Positions 7,117 through 20,847 are shown, counted from the first letter of the stretch. The stretch is DNA of 64,000 nucleotides from Microbacterium enclense (GCF_001456955.1 NZ_KQ758467.1:356672-420671), one strand, 5' to 3'. The notes: a model not told the origin generated them from the letters alone. Numbers and translations: made by a program.

Positions 7117-8784
7117 TCAGCCGGCGAGCCCCAGCTCATTCCCCGGGATCGACGACAGCAGGCGCCGCGTGTACGGGTCGCGCGGGTTGGTGAAGACCTC
7201 TTCACTGGATGCCGCCTCGACCAGGCGCCCGTCCTTCATCACGCAGACGTAGTCGCTGATCAGGCGCACCACCGCGAGGTCGTGCGAGATGAAGAGGTAG
7301 CTGAGGCCGTACTCGCGCTGCAGGTCGCCGAGCAGGTCGAGGATCTGCGCCTGCACCAGCACGTCGAGCGCCGACACGGGTTCGTCGCACACGATCAGCT
7401 CGGGCGACAGGGCGAGGGCCCGGGCGATCGCGACGCGCTGCCGCTGCCCGCCCGACAGCTCCGAGGGGTAGCGGCGGAGCATGGATGCCGGCAGAGCCAC
7501 GTCATCCATCAGCTGACGCACCCGCTTCGAGCGCTCGGCCTTCGAGCCGCGCTTGTAGAACGACAGGGGTTCTTCGACGATCCGCTCGATCGTGAACATG
7601 GGGTTCAGGCTCGAGTAGGGGTCCTGGAAGATCGGCTGCACCTTCTGGCGGAACTGCCGGAGGGCGTCGCCCTTCAGCGCCCCGACATCGTGTCCGTCGA
7701 AGCGGATGGACCCGCTGGTGGGCTCGACGATGTTGAGCAGCATGCGCGCCGTGGTGGTCTTGCCCGAGCCCGACTCGCCGACGATCGCGACGGTCTGCCC
7801 GCGCGGGATCGCCAGCGACACGTCGTCGACGGCGCGGAAGTCCTCGCCGCGCCCGCGCACCGGGTACACCTTCGTCAGGTTCTCGATCTCGACGATGTTG
7901 TCCCGCGCCGGCGCCACCGCCCGGTCGCCGCGGAAGTCCTCGGGCCGCAGCCGCACGGCCGCGACCGACGGGGCCGCCGCCACGAGCGACTTCGTATAGG
8001 AGTGCTGGGGGTTCTCGAGGATCTGCCGCGCCGGGCCCTGCTCGACCACGCGCCCGCGGTGCATCACGACGACCTTCGACGCGCGCTCGGCGGCGAGCCC
8101 CAGGTCGTGCGTGATCAGCAGCACGGCCGCCCCGAGCTCGTTCGTCTGCTTGTCGATCTGGTCGAGGATCGTCTGCTGCACGGTCACGTCGAGCGCGCTG
8201 GTGGGCTCGTCGGCGATGAGCAGGCGCGGCCGGCACGCGAGGCCGATCGCGATGAGCGCACGCTGGCGCATGCCGCCGGAGAACTCGTGCGGGTACTGCG
8301 TCGCCCGCTTCTCGGCATCCGGGAGCCCGGCGGCCTCGAGCGCCTCGACCACCTTGCCCTTCACGCTCGAGCGGTCGGCGAGGCCGTGCGCGAGCAGCGT
8401 CTCGGCGACCTGCGTGCCGATCTTCGCGACGGGGTTGAGGTTCGACATCGGGTCCTGCGGCACCAGGCCGATCTGCCGTCCGCGCACCTGGCGCATGCGG
8501 GCCTCGCCGAAGGTCGTGAGGTCTTCGCCGTCGAGCAGGATCTGCCCGCGGGCGACGCGACCACCGGACGCCAGCAGGCCGATGATCGCCATCGCCGTCG
8601 TCGACTTCCCCGAGCCGGACTCGCCGACGATCGCGATGGTCTCACCCGCGTGGATGTCGAGGTTCACCCCGTCGACGGCGCGCACGGGACCGTCCATGGT
8701 GGCGAAGTCGACCGCCAGATCGCGGACCGAGAGGAGGGGCTGGGGGGATGCCGGAGCGGGGGGACCGGCGACATCGGAGGTCAT
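7117..8784 (-). CDS. Fused dipeptide ABC transporter ATPase (DppD-DppF in one chain)
   Basis: 555 aa with two complete ABC ATPase domains. Domain 1 has Walker A GESGSGKST (residues 54-62), signature FSGGMRQR and Walker B LLIADEP with TSALD. Domain 2 has GESGSGKTT, signature LSGGQRQR and LIVCDEPVSALD. Each domain is followed by the oligopeptide-family tail (NPQHSYTKSL; NPRDPYTRRLL). It energises peptide uptake by the DppB/DppC-type permeases encoded convergently on the other strand. The start at 8784 (MTSDVAG) has GAGGATGGAGGG directly upstream. The frame running to 9765 is antisense to pxpA and not coding. Both domains keep all catalytic motifs. Confidence 0.92.
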   Translation of the reverse strand: MTSDVAGPPAPASPQPLLSVRDLAVDFATMDGPVRAVDGVNLDIHAGETIAIVGESGSGKSTTAMAIIGLLASGGRVARGQILLDGEDLTTFGEARMRQVRGRQIGLVPQDPMSNLNPVAKIGTQVAETLLAHGLADRSSVKGKVVEALEAAGLPDAEKRATQYPHEFSGGMRQRALIAIGLACRPRLLIADEPTSALDVTVQQTILDQIDKQTNELGAAVLLITHDLGLAAERASKVVVMHRGRVVEQGPARQILENPQHSYTKSLVAAAPSVAAVRLRPEDFRGDRAVAPARDNIVEIENLTKVYPVRGRGEDFRAVDDVSLAIPRGQTVAIVGESGSGKTTTARMLLNIVEPTSGSIRFDGHDVGALKGDALRQFRQKVQPIFQDPYSSLNPMFTIERIVEEPLSFYKRGSKAERSKRVRQLMDDVALPASMLRRYPSELSGGQRQRVAIARALALSPELIVCDEPVSALDVLVQAQILDLLGDLQREYGLSYLFISHDLAVVRLISDYVCVMKDGRLVEAASSEEVFTNPRDPYTRRLLSSIPGNELGLAG

Positions 8785-8861
8785 CCCTCCATCCTCACCC
8801 GCCGGCACGGTTCTGCCCAGCCTTTCGCGCCGATCGTCATGTGGCCGTAACGCGTCGCGCT

Positions 8862-9056
8862 GTGCAGAACTCCTGCAGATCCGCCCGCGCGCCGCCCGGT
8901 GGTTACCCGTGGCGCGGGTTCTGCCGGACTCGTGCGCCGTCGGTCTCGCCGTCGTCGCGCGACGGGCCGCGGCCCTGCGCCGTGCAGAACTCCTGCAGAT
9001 CCGCGTCCGCGCGGTCGGGGAGCGCTCGGGGCGCGGGTTCTGCAGGAGTCGTGCAC
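8862..9056. repeat. Two-copy palindromic intergenic repeat (120-bp spacing)
   Basis: GTGCAGAACTCCTGCAGATC occurs at 8862 and again at 8982. Each is followed about 55 nt later by an inverted arm, GGTTCTGCCGGACTCGTGC at 8917-8935 and GGTTCTGCAGGAGTCGTGCA at 9036-9055. In the second unit, 8982-8999 pairs with 9039-9056 at 16 of 18 positions. The middles differ between copies. The repeat fills the gap between the ATPase gene and pxpA. Confidence 0.85.
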
Positions 9057-9087
9057 CAGGTCTCGTCCGCGGGGAGCAGCCTGTCGC

Positions 9088-9093
9088 TAGCGT
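9088..9093 (+). promoter_or_regulatory. Putative -10 box, leaderless start of pxpA
   Basis: TAGCGT ends 6 nt before the ATG at 9100 and no Shine-Dalgarno sequence is present. Confidence 0.5.
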
Positions 9094-9099
9094 GTCAGC

Positions 9100-9852
9100 A
9101 TGCGCGTGGACCTGAACGCCGATCTGGGCGAGACCGTCGACGGCGTGCCGACCGCCGACGACGAGGCGATGTTCGCCGTGATCTCCAGCGCCAACGTCGC
9201 GTGCGGCGCACACGCGGGCGACGCCGCCTCGATGAGGGATGCCGTGGAACGCGCCGCCCGTTTCGGCGTCGCCGTCGGCGCGCACCCGTCGTACGACGAC
9301 CGCGAGAACTTCGGCCGGGTCCGGCGCGATCCGGCGCCGGAGGACCTTCGCGCGAGCGTCGCGGCGCAGCTGACCGCGCTCGCCGCGGCCGGGGCCGACA
9401 TCCGGTACGTCAAACCGCACGGGGCGCTCTACCACGCTGTGATCGACGACGCGGAACAGGCCCGGGCCGTCGTCGCCGCGGTGACCGATCTGTCGTCGCG
9501 CCTCGGACGCGCCCTTCCCGTACTCGGCATGGACGGCGCGATCGCGCGTGTCGCGGCATCCGCTGGTCTCCCTTTCGTGCAGGAGGCCTTCCTCGACCGC
9601 GGCTACACCGCCCGCGGGTCCCTCGTCGCGCGGGGGGAGCCCGGCGCCCTCGTCGAGGACCCCGCCGTCGTCGCCGACCGCGCGCTGCGCTTCGTGCGAG
9701 ACCGATACGTCGAGGCCGTCGACGGCTCGCGCATCACGGTGGACGCCTCCTCCCTGTGCCTTCACGGCGACACGCCATCAGCGGTCGCGATGGCGCACGC
9801 CGTGCGCGGGGCGCTCGACACCGCCGGCGTGGAGGTACGCGCCCCGTGGTGA
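9100..9852 (+). CDS. pxpA: 5-oxoprolinase subunit A (LamB/YcsF family)
   Basis: 250 aa, full family length. Landmarks are LNADLGE at the N-terminus, SANVACGAHAGD, VGAHPSYDD, VKPHGALYH and LCLHGDTPSAV near the end. PxpA works with PxpB and PxpC in ATP-dependent cleavage of 5-oxo-L-proline to glutamate. Partner activities are encoded immediately downstream in one fused gene whose GTG start overlaps this stop. The start has no ribosome-binding site but a TAGCGT 6 nt upstream. Proximity to a peptide transporter fits salvage of pyroglutamate from peptides, though that link is inference. Confidence 0.93.
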   Translation: MRVDLNADLGETVDGVPTADDEAMFAVISSANVACGAHAGDAASMRDAVERAARFGVAVGAHPSYDDRENFGRVRRDPAPEDLRASVAAQLTALAAAGADIRYVKPHGALYHAVIDDAEQARAVVAAVTDLSSRLGRALPVLGMDGAIARVAASAGLPFVQEAFLDRGYTARGSLVARGEPGALVEDPAVVADRALRFVRDRYVEAVDGSRITVDASSLCLHGDTPSAVAMAHAVRGALDTAGVEVRAPW

Positions 9853-11651
9853 CGGGCGACATCGCCCTGCGCCCGATGGGGGAGCGGGCCGTCCTCGCCG
9901 AGGTCGCCGACCTCGCCTCCGTGCTGACGCTTCACGCCGCGCTCGCCGCCGACGTCCCCGACGGCATCGACGACCTCGTGCCCGCCGCGCGCACCGTCCT
10001 CGTCGTCTTCGACCCGCGCCGCATCACGCCGGCCGCCGTGCGGACGTGGATCGCATCGCGTGCGGGACGGACTCCGGATGCCATCGCCCCCGGCTCCCTC
10101 GTCGAGGTGCCGGTGCGCTACGACGGCGCCGACCTGCACTCCACCGCCGAGATCCTCGGCATCCCGGTCTCCGACCTCGTTGCCCGCCACGCCGGCGTCG
10201 AGTGGACGGTCGCCTTCACCGGCTTCGCGCCGGGGTTCGCCTACCTCGTCAGCGCGGGGTGGCCCTACGACGTCCCGCGTCTGGCCGAGCCGCGCACGCG
10301 CGTTCCGGCGGGGGCCGTGGGGCTGGCGGGAGGATTCAGCGGGGCATACCCGCGCGAGACCCCGGGTGGCTGGCGCCTGATCGGCACGACCGACGCGGCG
10401 CTCTTCGCTCCGGATGCCGCGACCCCGGTGCTGCTGCCGCCGCAGGCCCGCGTCCGATTCGTGCCCGAGCCTGGGCGCATCGCGGCGGCGCGCGAGGACC
10501 CCGCGGGCATCGCGCGGGAGGGACGCGGTGCGCGCGATGGCACGCCGGTCGCTCATCCGGGGAGCGGAGGACTTCCCGGCGGCGGAGGAGCCGATGCCGC
10601 GGCAGTCTCCTCCCCTCCGGGGATCTCCTCCGCTGCGAAGACCTCCGCGGACCTCGGAACCGACGCCGGCGCGGGTGCCGACGCCTGCGAAGGCGCCGAG
10701 CCGATCGCGGTCCCCGCCCCGGTGGCATCCCCCGCCCCGCCGGCATCCGCCGAGCCGATCGCGGTTCCCGCCCCGCCGGCATCCGCCGACCCCTCGCGCC
10801 CCGCCCTGCGCGTGCTCGCCGCCGGGGCGTTCACCACCGTGCAGGATCTCGGCCGGCCGGGTCGGGCGGCGCTCGGCGTCTCGCGCTCGGGGGCGCTCGA
10901 TCGCGCGGCGCTGCGCATCGGCAACCGGCTGCTGGGCAACGACGAGGGTGCTGCCGCACTGGAGATCGTCATGGGGGGTTTCACCGCTCGCGCCGAGACC
11001 GACACGTGGGTCTGCGTGACCGGGGGTCTCGCCGAGATCGGCGTCGACGGAAGACCCGTGAGCGCCTACGCCCCGCAGCGCGTGCCCGCGGGGGCCGAGG
11101 TGCACATCGGCCCGGTGACCGCGGGGCTCCGCGCCTACCTCGCGGTGCGGGGCGGCGTCGTCGCACCCGCCGCGCTGGGCTCGCGGGCGCGCGATGTCCT
11201 GGCGGGCCTGGGTCCCGATCCCGTGCGAGCCGGTGACGTGCTGAGCGTGGGGACGACGGCATCCGCGATTCCCGTGCTCGACGTCTTCCCCTGGTCGGTG
11301 CCCGGCCCGCTGATCGAGGTGCCTATCGCCGCGGGACCGCGTGCCGACCGGTTCGCCCCCGAGGCGTTCGGGACGCTCGGGGCCGCGATGTGGACGGTGT
11401 CTTCCCACGCCGATCGCGTCGGCGTGCGGCTCGACGGTCCCGAACTCGTCCGCGCCCGGCACGACGAGCTGCCGAGCGAGGGGATGCGCCCCGGGGCGAT
11501 TCAGGTCCCCCCTCACGGGCGGCCCGTCGTGCTGCTGGCGGACGGCCCCGTGACGGGGGGATACCCCGTGATCGCGGTGGTGACGGATGCCGCGATCGAT
11601 GCGCTGGGGCAGGCGCGGCCCGGCGACCGGGTGCGGTTCCGCGGGGTGTGA
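9849..11651 (+). CDS. 5-oxoprolinase subunits B and C fused (PxpB-PxpC)
   Basis: 600 aa. Residues 1 to about 217 are PxpB/KipI-like (GERAVLAEV, FTGFAPGFAYL, RVPAGAVGLAGG, GWRLIGTT). Residues from about 317 are PxpC/KipA-like (TTVQDLGRPG, GVSRSGALDR, GPRADRF, HADRVGVRLDG). The roughly 100-residue linker is Ala/Pro/Gly-rich with an imperfect internal repeat (AEPIAVPAPPASA). The fusion makes both partners of PxpA from one message. The GTG at 9849 overlaps the pxpA stop by 4 nt; an in-frame GTG at 9846 is an alternative. All three activities are therefore present. Confidence 0.92.
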   Translation: MTGDIALRPMGERAVLAEVADLASVLTLHAALAADVPDGIDDLVPAARTVLVVFDPRRITPAAVRTWIASRAGRTPDAIAPGSLVEVPVRYDGADLHSTAEILGIPVSDLVARHAGVEWTVAFTGFAPGFAYLVSAGWPYDVPRLAEPRTRVPAGAVGLAGGFSGAYPRETPGGWRLIGTTDAALFAPDAATPVLLPPQARVRFVPEPGRIAAAREDPAGIAREGRGARDGTPVAHPGSGGLPGGGGADAAAVSSPPGISSAAKTSADLGTDAGAGADACEGAEPIAVPAPVASPAPPASAEPIAVPAPPASADPSRPALRVLAAGAFTTVQDLGRPGRAALGVSRSGALDRAALRIGNRLLGNDEGAAALEIVMGGFTARAETDTWVCVTGGLAEIGVDGRPVSAYAPQRVPAGAEVHIGPVTAGLRAYLAVRGGVVAPAALGSRARDVLAGLGPDPVRAGDVLSVGTTASAIPVLDVFPWSVPGPLIEVPIAAGPRADRFAPEAFGTLGAAMWTVSSHADRVGVRLDGPELVRARHDELPSEGMRPGAIQVPPHGRPVVLLADGPVTGGYPVIAVVTDAAIDALGQARPGDRVRFRGV

Positions 11652-11727
11652 GGCGCCCCGAGCGGGGGAATGCCGCCCGGGCGCACGCGGTTATACCGCA
11701 GGTCCGCAAACGCGTCAAGAATTCGAC

Positions 11728-11756
11728 TGGACACGGCGAGTCCTCCCGCGTATGCT
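11728..11756 (+). promoter_or_regulatory. rpoBC promoter
   Basis: TGGACA, 17-nt spacer, TATGCT at 11751-11756, giving a leader of about 160 nt before rpoB. The leader contains a weak pairing of CCTGCCC (11808-11814) with GGGCAGG (11854-11860). Confidence 0.65.
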
Positions 11757-11924
11757 TGGACTTTGCGCTCCTCGATTCCCCCTGCCCTCATATGGTGGTC
11801 GGCTGAGCCTGCCCGTCCCCGCTTCACCGCGGTGTGCGACGAGCGGGTTTTCGGGGCAGGAACGCACTCCACCTGACGACAAGGAATCACGAGCCCCTCG
11901 CCCGGGCTTCTGGAGGTTATTCCC

Positions 11925-15422
<3,498 letters not shown>

Positions 15423-15478
15423 GCTTCCAGCTCAGCGACCCAGCTCAGATTTCAGAGAATTCCGACACAGGAGAACCA

Positions 15479-18400
15479 GTGCTCGAATCAACCACTTTCG
15501 ATCAGATCCGTATCGGTCTGGCCACCGCCGACGACATCCGTCGTTGGTCCTTCGGTGAGGTCAAGAAGCCCGAGACGATCAACTACCGCACGCTGAAGCC
15601 CGAGAAGGACGGTCTCTTCGGCGAGCAGATCTTCGGGCCCTCCCGCGACTGGGAGTGCGCCTGCGGCAAGTACAAGCGTGTGCGCTTCAAGGGCATCGTC
15701 TGCGAGCGTTGCGGCGTCGAGGTCACCAAGAGCTCGGTCCGCCGTGAGCGCATGGGCCACATCGAGCTCGCCGCCCCCGTCACGCACATCTGGTACTTCA
15801 AGGGCGTGCCCTCGCGCCTGGGCTACCTGCTCGACATGGCGCCGAAGGACCTCGAGAAGGTCATCTACTTCGCCGCCTACATGGTGATCTCGGTCGACGA
15901 GGATGCTCGTCACCGCGACCTCGCCACGCAGGAGAACAACATCCGTCTCGAGCTGAAGACGCTCGGCGACCGCCGCGACGCCCGCGTCGCCGCCCGCCTC
16001 GCCAAGCTCGAGGAGGAGCTCGCCGCCCTCGAGGCGGAGGGTGCCAAGGCCGACCAGAAGAAGAAGGTCAAGGACGCCGCCGAGAAGGACATGACGGCGG
16101 CCCGCAAGAACGCCGACGAGCAGATCGCCAAGCTCGAGCGCGTGTGGGAGGACTTCCGCACGCTCGAGGTCGGCGCCCTGAAGCCGGAAGACGACGTCTT
16201 CCACGAGCTGCAGGACCGCTTCGGTCAGTACTTCGAGGCCCACATGGGCGCCGAGTCGATCAAGCGCCGCCTCGAGACCTTCGACCTGCAGGCCGAGGCC
16301 GACAGCCTCCACCTGCAGATCTCGGAGGGCAAGGGTCAGCGCAAGATCCGCGCGATCAAGCGTCTGAAGGTCGTCAACTCGTTCCTGCAGACCGGCATGA
16401 CCCCGGCCTCGATGGTGCTCGACGTCGTTCCGGTGATCCCGCCGGAGCTTCGTCCGATGGTCCAGCTCGACGGCGGCCGCTTCGCGACCTCCGACCTGAA
16501 CGACCTCTACCGTCGCGTGATCAACCGCAACAACCGCCTCCGTCGCCTGATCGACCTCGGTGCCCCCGAGATCATCGTCAACAACGAGAAGCGCATGCTG
16601 CAGGAGGCCGTCGACGCGCTGTTCGACAACGGCCGCCGTGGTCGCCCCGTCACGGGTACCGGCAACCGCGCCCTGAAGTCCCTGAGCGACATGCTCAAGG
16701 GAAAGCAGGGTCGCTTCCGCCAGAACCTGCTCGGAAAGCGCGTGGACTACTCGGGTCGTTCGGTCATCATCGTCGGACCCCAGCTGAAGCTCCACCAGTG
16801 CGGTCTGCCCAAGCAGATGGCCCTCGAGCTGTTCAAGCCGTTCGTGATCAAGCGTCTGATCGACCTCGGTCACTCGCAGAACATCAAGGCCGCGAAGCGC
16901 GCCGTCGAGCGCTACCGTCCCGAGGTCTGGGACGTGCTCGAAGAGATCATCCGCGAGCGCCCCGTGCTGCTGAACCGTGCACCCACCCTGCACCGTCTCG
17001 GCATCCAGGCGTTCGAGCCCCAGCTCGTCGAAGGCAAGGCCATCCAGCTGCACCCGCTCGTGTGCGCGGCGTTCAACGCCGACTTCGACGGTGACCAGAT
17101 GGCCGTGCACCTGCCCCTGTCGGTCGAGGCTCAGGCCGAGGCGCGCGTGCTCATGCTCGCCTCGAACAACATCCTGAAGCCGTCGGACGGCCGCCCGGTG
17201 ACCCTGCCCTCGCAGGACATGATCATCGGTCTGCACCACCTCACCACCCTCAAGGAGGGTGCGGTGGGCGAGGGCCGTGCGTTCGGTTCGGTGGGCGAGG
17301 CGATCCTGGCCAAGGACGAGGGCACCCTCGACCTGCAGGCCAAGGCGCGCATCCGCATCCCCGGCCTGACGTTCCTCGAGGGCCAGGCGCCCGAGGGCTA
17401 CGACAAGCACGGTCTCGTCGACGCCTCGCTCGGCCAGGCGATCTTCAACGACACGCTCCCCAAGGGCTACCCGTTCGTCCGCGAACAGGCCGACAAGGGC
17501 AAGCTGTCGCAGATCGTCAACAAGCTGGCCGAGGAGTACCCCAAGGTCGAGGTCGCCGCATCGCTCGACCGCATCAAGGACGCCGGTTTCTACTGGGCCA
17601 CCCGTTCGGGTGTCACGGTGGCGCTGAGCGACATCCTCACCCCGCCGAACAAGGCGGAGATCGTCGCGGGCTACGAGAAGCAGGCCGCGAAGGTCCAGGG
17701 CCAGTACGAGAAGGGTCTCACCACCGACGCCGAGCGTCGCCAGGAGCTCATCAAGATCTGGACCGAGGCCACCGACGAGGTCCAGAAGGCGATGCGGGAC
17801 AACTTCCCCGCCGACAACACCATCAACCGCATGGTCTCGTCGGGCGCCCGTGGTAACTGGCTGCAGATCCGCAACATCGCGGGTATGCGAGGCCTGGTGA
17901 ACAACCCCAAGGGTGAGATCATCCCGCGTCCGATCATCTCCTCGTACCGCGAGGGTCTGTCGGTCGCCGAGTACTTCATCGCGACGCACGGTGCCCGTAA
18001 GGGTCTGGCCGACACGGCCCTCCGTACGGCCGACTCGGGGTACCTGACGCGTCGTCTCGTCGACGTCTCGCAGGATGTCATCATCCGCGAGGAGGACTGC
18101 GGCACGTCGAAGGGCCTCGAGCTCCCGATCGCCGCCGCCGACTCGACCGGTTCGCTGGTCAAGGACGCCAACGTCGAGAACTCGGTGTTCGCCCGTACGC
18201 TCGCCACGGCGGTCGTCGACGCGCAGGGCACCGTGCTGGCCGAGGCCGGCGACGACGTGGGCGACGTGCTCATTGACAAGCTGGTCGCCGGTGGCGTCGA
18301 GACGATCAAGGTCCGCTCGGTCCTCACGTGCGACTCGGCCGTCGGCGTCTGCGCGAAGTGCTACGGCCGCTCGCTGGCCACCGGCAAGATCGTCGACATC

Positions 18401-19354
18401 GGCGAGGCCGTCGGTATCATCGCGGCCCAGTCGATCGGTGAGCCCGGTACCCAGCTGACGATGCGTACCTTCCACACCGGTGGTTCCGCCTCGGCCGACG
18501 ACATCACGCAGGGTCTTCCCCGCGTGCAGGAGCTGTTCGAGGCCCGCACCCCCAAGGGTGCGTCGCCGATCGCCGAGGCCGACGGCCGCATCACGATCGA
18601 CGAGACCGACAAGGCCAAGAAGGTCATCCTCACGCCCGACAACGGCGACGAGCCGGTGGTCTACCCGGTGCTGAAGCGTGCGACGCTCCTGGTCGAAGAC
18701 GGCCAGCACGTCTCGGTCGGCGAGCCCCTGCAGGTCGGAACGCTCGACCCCAAGGAGGTCATGCGCGTGCAGGGTGCCCGCGAGGTGCAGAAGTACCTCG
18801 TCAACGGCGTCCAGGGCGTGTACCGCTCGCAGGGTGTGCCGATCCACGACAAGCACATCGAGGTCATCGTGCGCCAGATGCTGCGCAAGGTCACGGTCGT
18901 CGACCACGGCGACACCGACCTGCTGCCCGGTGAGCTGGTGGACTTCAAGCGCTACCAGACCATCAACCGCGAGGCGGTCGGCGAGGGCAAGCGTCCGGCG
19001 TCGGGTCGTCCCGAGCTGATGGGTATCACGAAGGCGTCGCTCGCGACGGAGTCGTGGCTGTCGGCCGCGTCGTTCCAGGAGACCACCCGCGTCCTGACGC
19101 AGGCGGCCATGGAGGGCAAGAGCGACCCGCTCGTCGGCCTCAAGGAGAACGTCATCATCGGAAAGCTCATCCCCGCCGGAACCGGACTTGCGAAGTACCG
19201 CAACGTCACGGTCGAGGCGACGGAAGAGGCGAAGAGCGAGCGGTACCCCAACCGCATCTTCGCGTCCGACGGTGCGTACTCCGACGCCGACCTGAGCTAC
19301 GTCGACTTCGACAGCTTCTCGACGGACGACTTCACGCCCGGCACGTACAACTGA
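15479..19354 (+). CDS. rpoC: RNA polymerase beta' subunit
   Basis: 1291 aa. The N-terminal zinc ribbon is [16 protein letters not shown]. The catalytic loop NADFDGDQ carries Asp535, Asp537 and Asp539 that hold the active-site magnesium. A second Cys cluster, VCAKCYG, is present, as are the bridge/trigger helix segments ([27 protein letters not shown]). A charged coiled-coil stretch around residues 150-225 ([15 protein letters not shown]) is typical of actinobacteria. GTG start at 15479 with GGAGAA upstream. Transcribed with rpoB. Confidence 0.98.
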   Translation: MLESTTFDQIRIGLATADDIRRWSFGEVKKPETINYRTLKPEKDGLFGEQIFGPSRDWECACGKYKRVRFKGIVCERCGVEVTKSSVRRERMGHIELAAPVTHIWYFKGVPSRLGYLLDMAPKDLEKVIYFAAYMVISVDEDARHRDLATQENNIRLELKTLGDRRDARVAARLAKLEEELAALEAEGAKADQKKKVKDAAEKDMTAARKNADEQIAKLERVWEDFRTLEVGALKPEDDVFHELQDRFGQYFEAHMGAESIKRRLETFDLQAEADSLHLQISEGKGQRKIRAIKRLKVVNSFLQTGMTPASMVLDVVPVIPPELRPMVQLDGGRFATSDLNDLYRRVINRNNRLRRLIDLGAPEIIVNNEKRMLQEAVDALFDNGRRGRPVTGTGNRALKSLSDMLKGKQGRFRQNLLGKRVDYSGRSVIIVGPQLKLHQCGLPKQMALELFKPFVIKRLIDLGHSQNIKAAKRAVERYRPEVWDVLEEIIRERPVLLNRAPTLHRLGIQAFEPQLVEGKAIQLHPLVCAAFNADFDGDQMAVHLPLSVEAQAEARVLMLASNNILKPSDGRPVTLPSQDMIIGLHHLTTLKEGAVGEGRAFGSVGEAILAKDEGTLDLQAKARIRIPGLTFLEGQAPEGYDKHGLVDASLGQAIFNDTLPKGYPFVREQADKGKLSQIVNKLAEEYPKVEVAASLDRIKDAGFYWATRSGVTVALSDILTPPNKAEIVAGYEKQAAKVQGQYEKGLTTDAERRQELIKIWTEATDEVQKAMRDNFPADNTINRMVSSGARGNWLQIRNIAGMRGLVNNPKGEIIPRPIISSYREGLSVAEYFIATHGARKGLADTALRTADSGYLTRRLVDVSQDVIIREEDCGTSKGLELPIAAADSTGSLVKDANVENSVFARTLATAVVDAQGTVLAEAGDDVGDVLIDKLVAGGVETIKVRSVLTCDSAVGVCAKCYGRSLATGKIVDIGEAVGIIAAQSIGEPGTQLTMRTFHTGGSASADDITQGLPRVQELFEARTPKGASPIAEADGRITIDETDKAKKVILTPDNGDEPVVYPVLKRATLLVEDGQHVSVGEPLQVGTLDPKEVMRVQGAREVQKYLVNGVQGVYRSQGVPIHDKHIEVIVRQMLRKVTVVDHGDTDLLPGELVDFKRYQTINREAVGEGKRPASGRPELMGITKASLATESWLSAASFQETTRVLTQAAMEGKSDPLVGLKENVIIGKLIPAGTGLAKYRNVTVEATEEAKSERYPNRIFASDGAYSDADLSYVDFDSFSTDDFTPGTYN

Positions 19355-19441
19355 TCGAGGCGAGAGGAGAGCGAGATCGCTCGCTCGACCGAGCCGATTG
19401 ACGTTGCTGAGCGACGACGTCGCGAAGACAACAGATCGAGA

Positions 19442-19468
19442 GGGGGAGCCGGCATGTCCGGTTCCCCC
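19442..19468 (+). terminator. Hairpin downstream of rpoC (first)
   Basis: 11-bp stem with one G-U pair (19442-19452 with 19458-19468), 5-nt loop. Confidence 0.55.
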
Positions 19469-19509
19469 GAGCGACGGATGCCACGCCTCGACGCGGCATC
19501 CTGATCCTC

Positions 19510-19539
19510 GAAGGCCCCTGGTTCGCGCCAGGGGCCTTC
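19510..19539 (+). terminator. rpoBC terminator (second hairpin)
   Basis: Perfect 12-bp stem (19510-19521 with 19528-19539), loop TTCGCG, followed by a T/C-rich tail. It is the stronger of two tandem hairpins after rpoC. Confidence 0.8.
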
Positions 19540-19623
19540 GTCGTCTCGGTCGGCGCCCGGCCGCGGCGTGTCGAGCACCGGTCGCCGCGGGGGGATGCGC
19601 CTACCGTGGATGCGGAGGAACGC

Positions 19624-20238
19624 ATGGCCCGGATCGGTGGACGCAGCCTGTGGTTGGCATGGCCGGCGGGGCTGTTCTGTCTCGCCGCGGTGGTCGGGTT
19701 GGGCGTGCTCGCCGCACCCGGCGTGCCGGGAGCCATCGCCTTCGTCGGCGACACGCTCCGCGCGGCGACCGGTCGCCCCGCGACGGTGGAGGCGGAGCCC
19801 GCGACGCCGGCCGGCGACTGCCGCCACCTGTATTCGCAGCCGATGTGGTCGTCGCTCGTCTGGTCGCCCGAGGCGTTGCTCTCGCAGCGACGGACCGCGC
19901 CGCTCTCGACGCCGGAGGCGGTCGCGGCGGCCGCGCCGACGACGGTCGTGACCTGTCACTGGCGGGGCGTCGAGGGGCGGTTCCTCGAGACGACCGTTTC
20001 GACCGTCACCGCGGAGGGTTCCGCGGCCGCAGCCGCCACCCTCGCCGCCCAGGGGTTCGCGTGCGAGACGGCCCCCGATGCGACGCAGACGTCCGTGACG
20101 CACTGCGAGCGCACCTCGGGCGAGGTCGAGGAGGTGCACGACCTACGCGGCGACCGGTGGGTGTCGTCGACCCTCAGCGGCTGGTCGCCCGACGGCTACG
20201 CCGCGATCGTGGCATCCCACGCCTTCTCGGGCGGATGA
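19624..20238 (+). CDS. Membrane-anchored Cys-containing protein, unknown function
   Basis: 204 aa. A single N-terminal hydrophobic segment (residues about 10-40, WLAWPAGLFCLAAVVGLG) anchors or exports it. The outer part has four spaced cysteines, as in CHWRG, QGFACE and HCERT. I do not recognise a named family. The C-terminal half resembles the lipoprotein encoded convergently at 20251-20841 (shared VxxCxWR, ETTVS/STTVS, xxQGFxC, GYxAxI). The ATG at 19624 is preceded by GGAGGA; a GTG at 19606 would add six residues. The stop lies 12 nt from the end of the convergent paralogue. Confidence 0.75.
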   Translation: MARIGGRSLWLAWPAGLFCLAAVVGLGVLAAPGVPGAIAFVGDTLRAATGRPATVEAEPATPAGDCRHLYSQPMWSSLVWSPEALLSQRRTAPLSTPEAVAAAAPTTVVTCHWRGVEGRFLETTVSTVTAEGSAAAAATLAAQGFACETAPDATQTSVTHCERTSGEVEEVHDLRGDRWVSSTLSGWSPDGYAAIVASHAFSGG

Positions 20239-20250
20239 CGACGCGCGGCG

Positions 20251-20841
20251 TCATCCGAAGATCGAGGAGATGATGCTCGCGGTGTACCCGGTGGGTGCGA
20301 GGTTGGAGTACTGGGTGTCGATCAGCACGTCGTCGCGCCAGTAGAGCGTGCGGCCGTCGTTGACCGGGTAGGTGTCGTTGATCCAGGTCTTCTCGCAGCG
20401 CGTGCCCGCGTCGGGGGTGTAGCAGCTGAAGCCCTGCGTCGCCACGAGCTCGTTGAGCATGTCGAGCGCCGGCCCGCGGTTCATTCGGGACACGGTGGTG
20501 GAAAGCCCGGTCGTGTCGGCGCCCGGGTCGCGCCAGATGCAGACGAGCGAGCCGTCGGGCTGCACGCCCGTGGCGACGCCGAGGGCGGGATCGTTCAACG
20601 GAACCGCGCCCAGCTGCGAGAGCACGTCGGCCGACAGCATCGCCTTGCAGTCGGCGGGAAGACGCACCTCGGTGGGCGCGCGGGAGAAGGTGGGGATGTT
20701 CGAGGGGGTCGGAGACGTCGCCACCGGCGGCGCCGTCTCGGGAGCCGCATCGTCGGCGGCGGGTGCGCACGCGGTCAGGGCGAGCAGGGCGACGCCGACG
20801 AGGGCCGCGGGAACGGCCGGCTGGAGCGCGCGACGGGACAT
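20251..20841 (-). CDS. Lipoprotein of unknown function
   Basis: 196 aa. A clear lipoprotein signal ends in the lipobox LTAC. A Pro/Thr/Ala-rich linker follows, then a globular domain with cysteines in ADCKAM, LVCIWR, QGFSCY and RCEKT, suggesting two disulfides. It is related to the convergent neighbour at 19624-20238 but is anchored by lipid rather than by a membrane helix. The start ATG at 20841 has TAGGGT 6 nt upstream (leaderless pattern). The function is unknown and nothing catalytic is visible. Confidence 0.8.
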   Translation of the reverse strand: MSRRALQPAVPAALVGVALLALTACAPAADDAAPETAPPVATSPTPSNIPTFSRAPTEVRLPADCKAMLSADVLSQLGAVPLNDPALGVATGVQPDGSLVCIWRDPGADTTGLSTTVSRMNRGPALDMLNELVATQGFSCYTPDAGTRCEKTWINDTYPVNDGRTLYWRDDVLIDTQYSNLAPTGYTASIISSIFG

Positions 20842-20847
20842 GGGAAC

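Noticed and set aside
8785..9765. Extension of the fused ATPase gene upstream on the minus strand
   Set aside because: Runs antisense through the repeats and pxpA; the domain begins with MTSDVAG at 8784.
11654..11685. Possible terminator after pxpBC
   Set aside because: Only a short GCGCCC/GGGCGC pairing with a long loop and no T-rich tail.
15488..18907. 1139-residue open frame on the minus strand inside rpoC
   Set aside because: Antisense shadow of rpoC, same composition bias.
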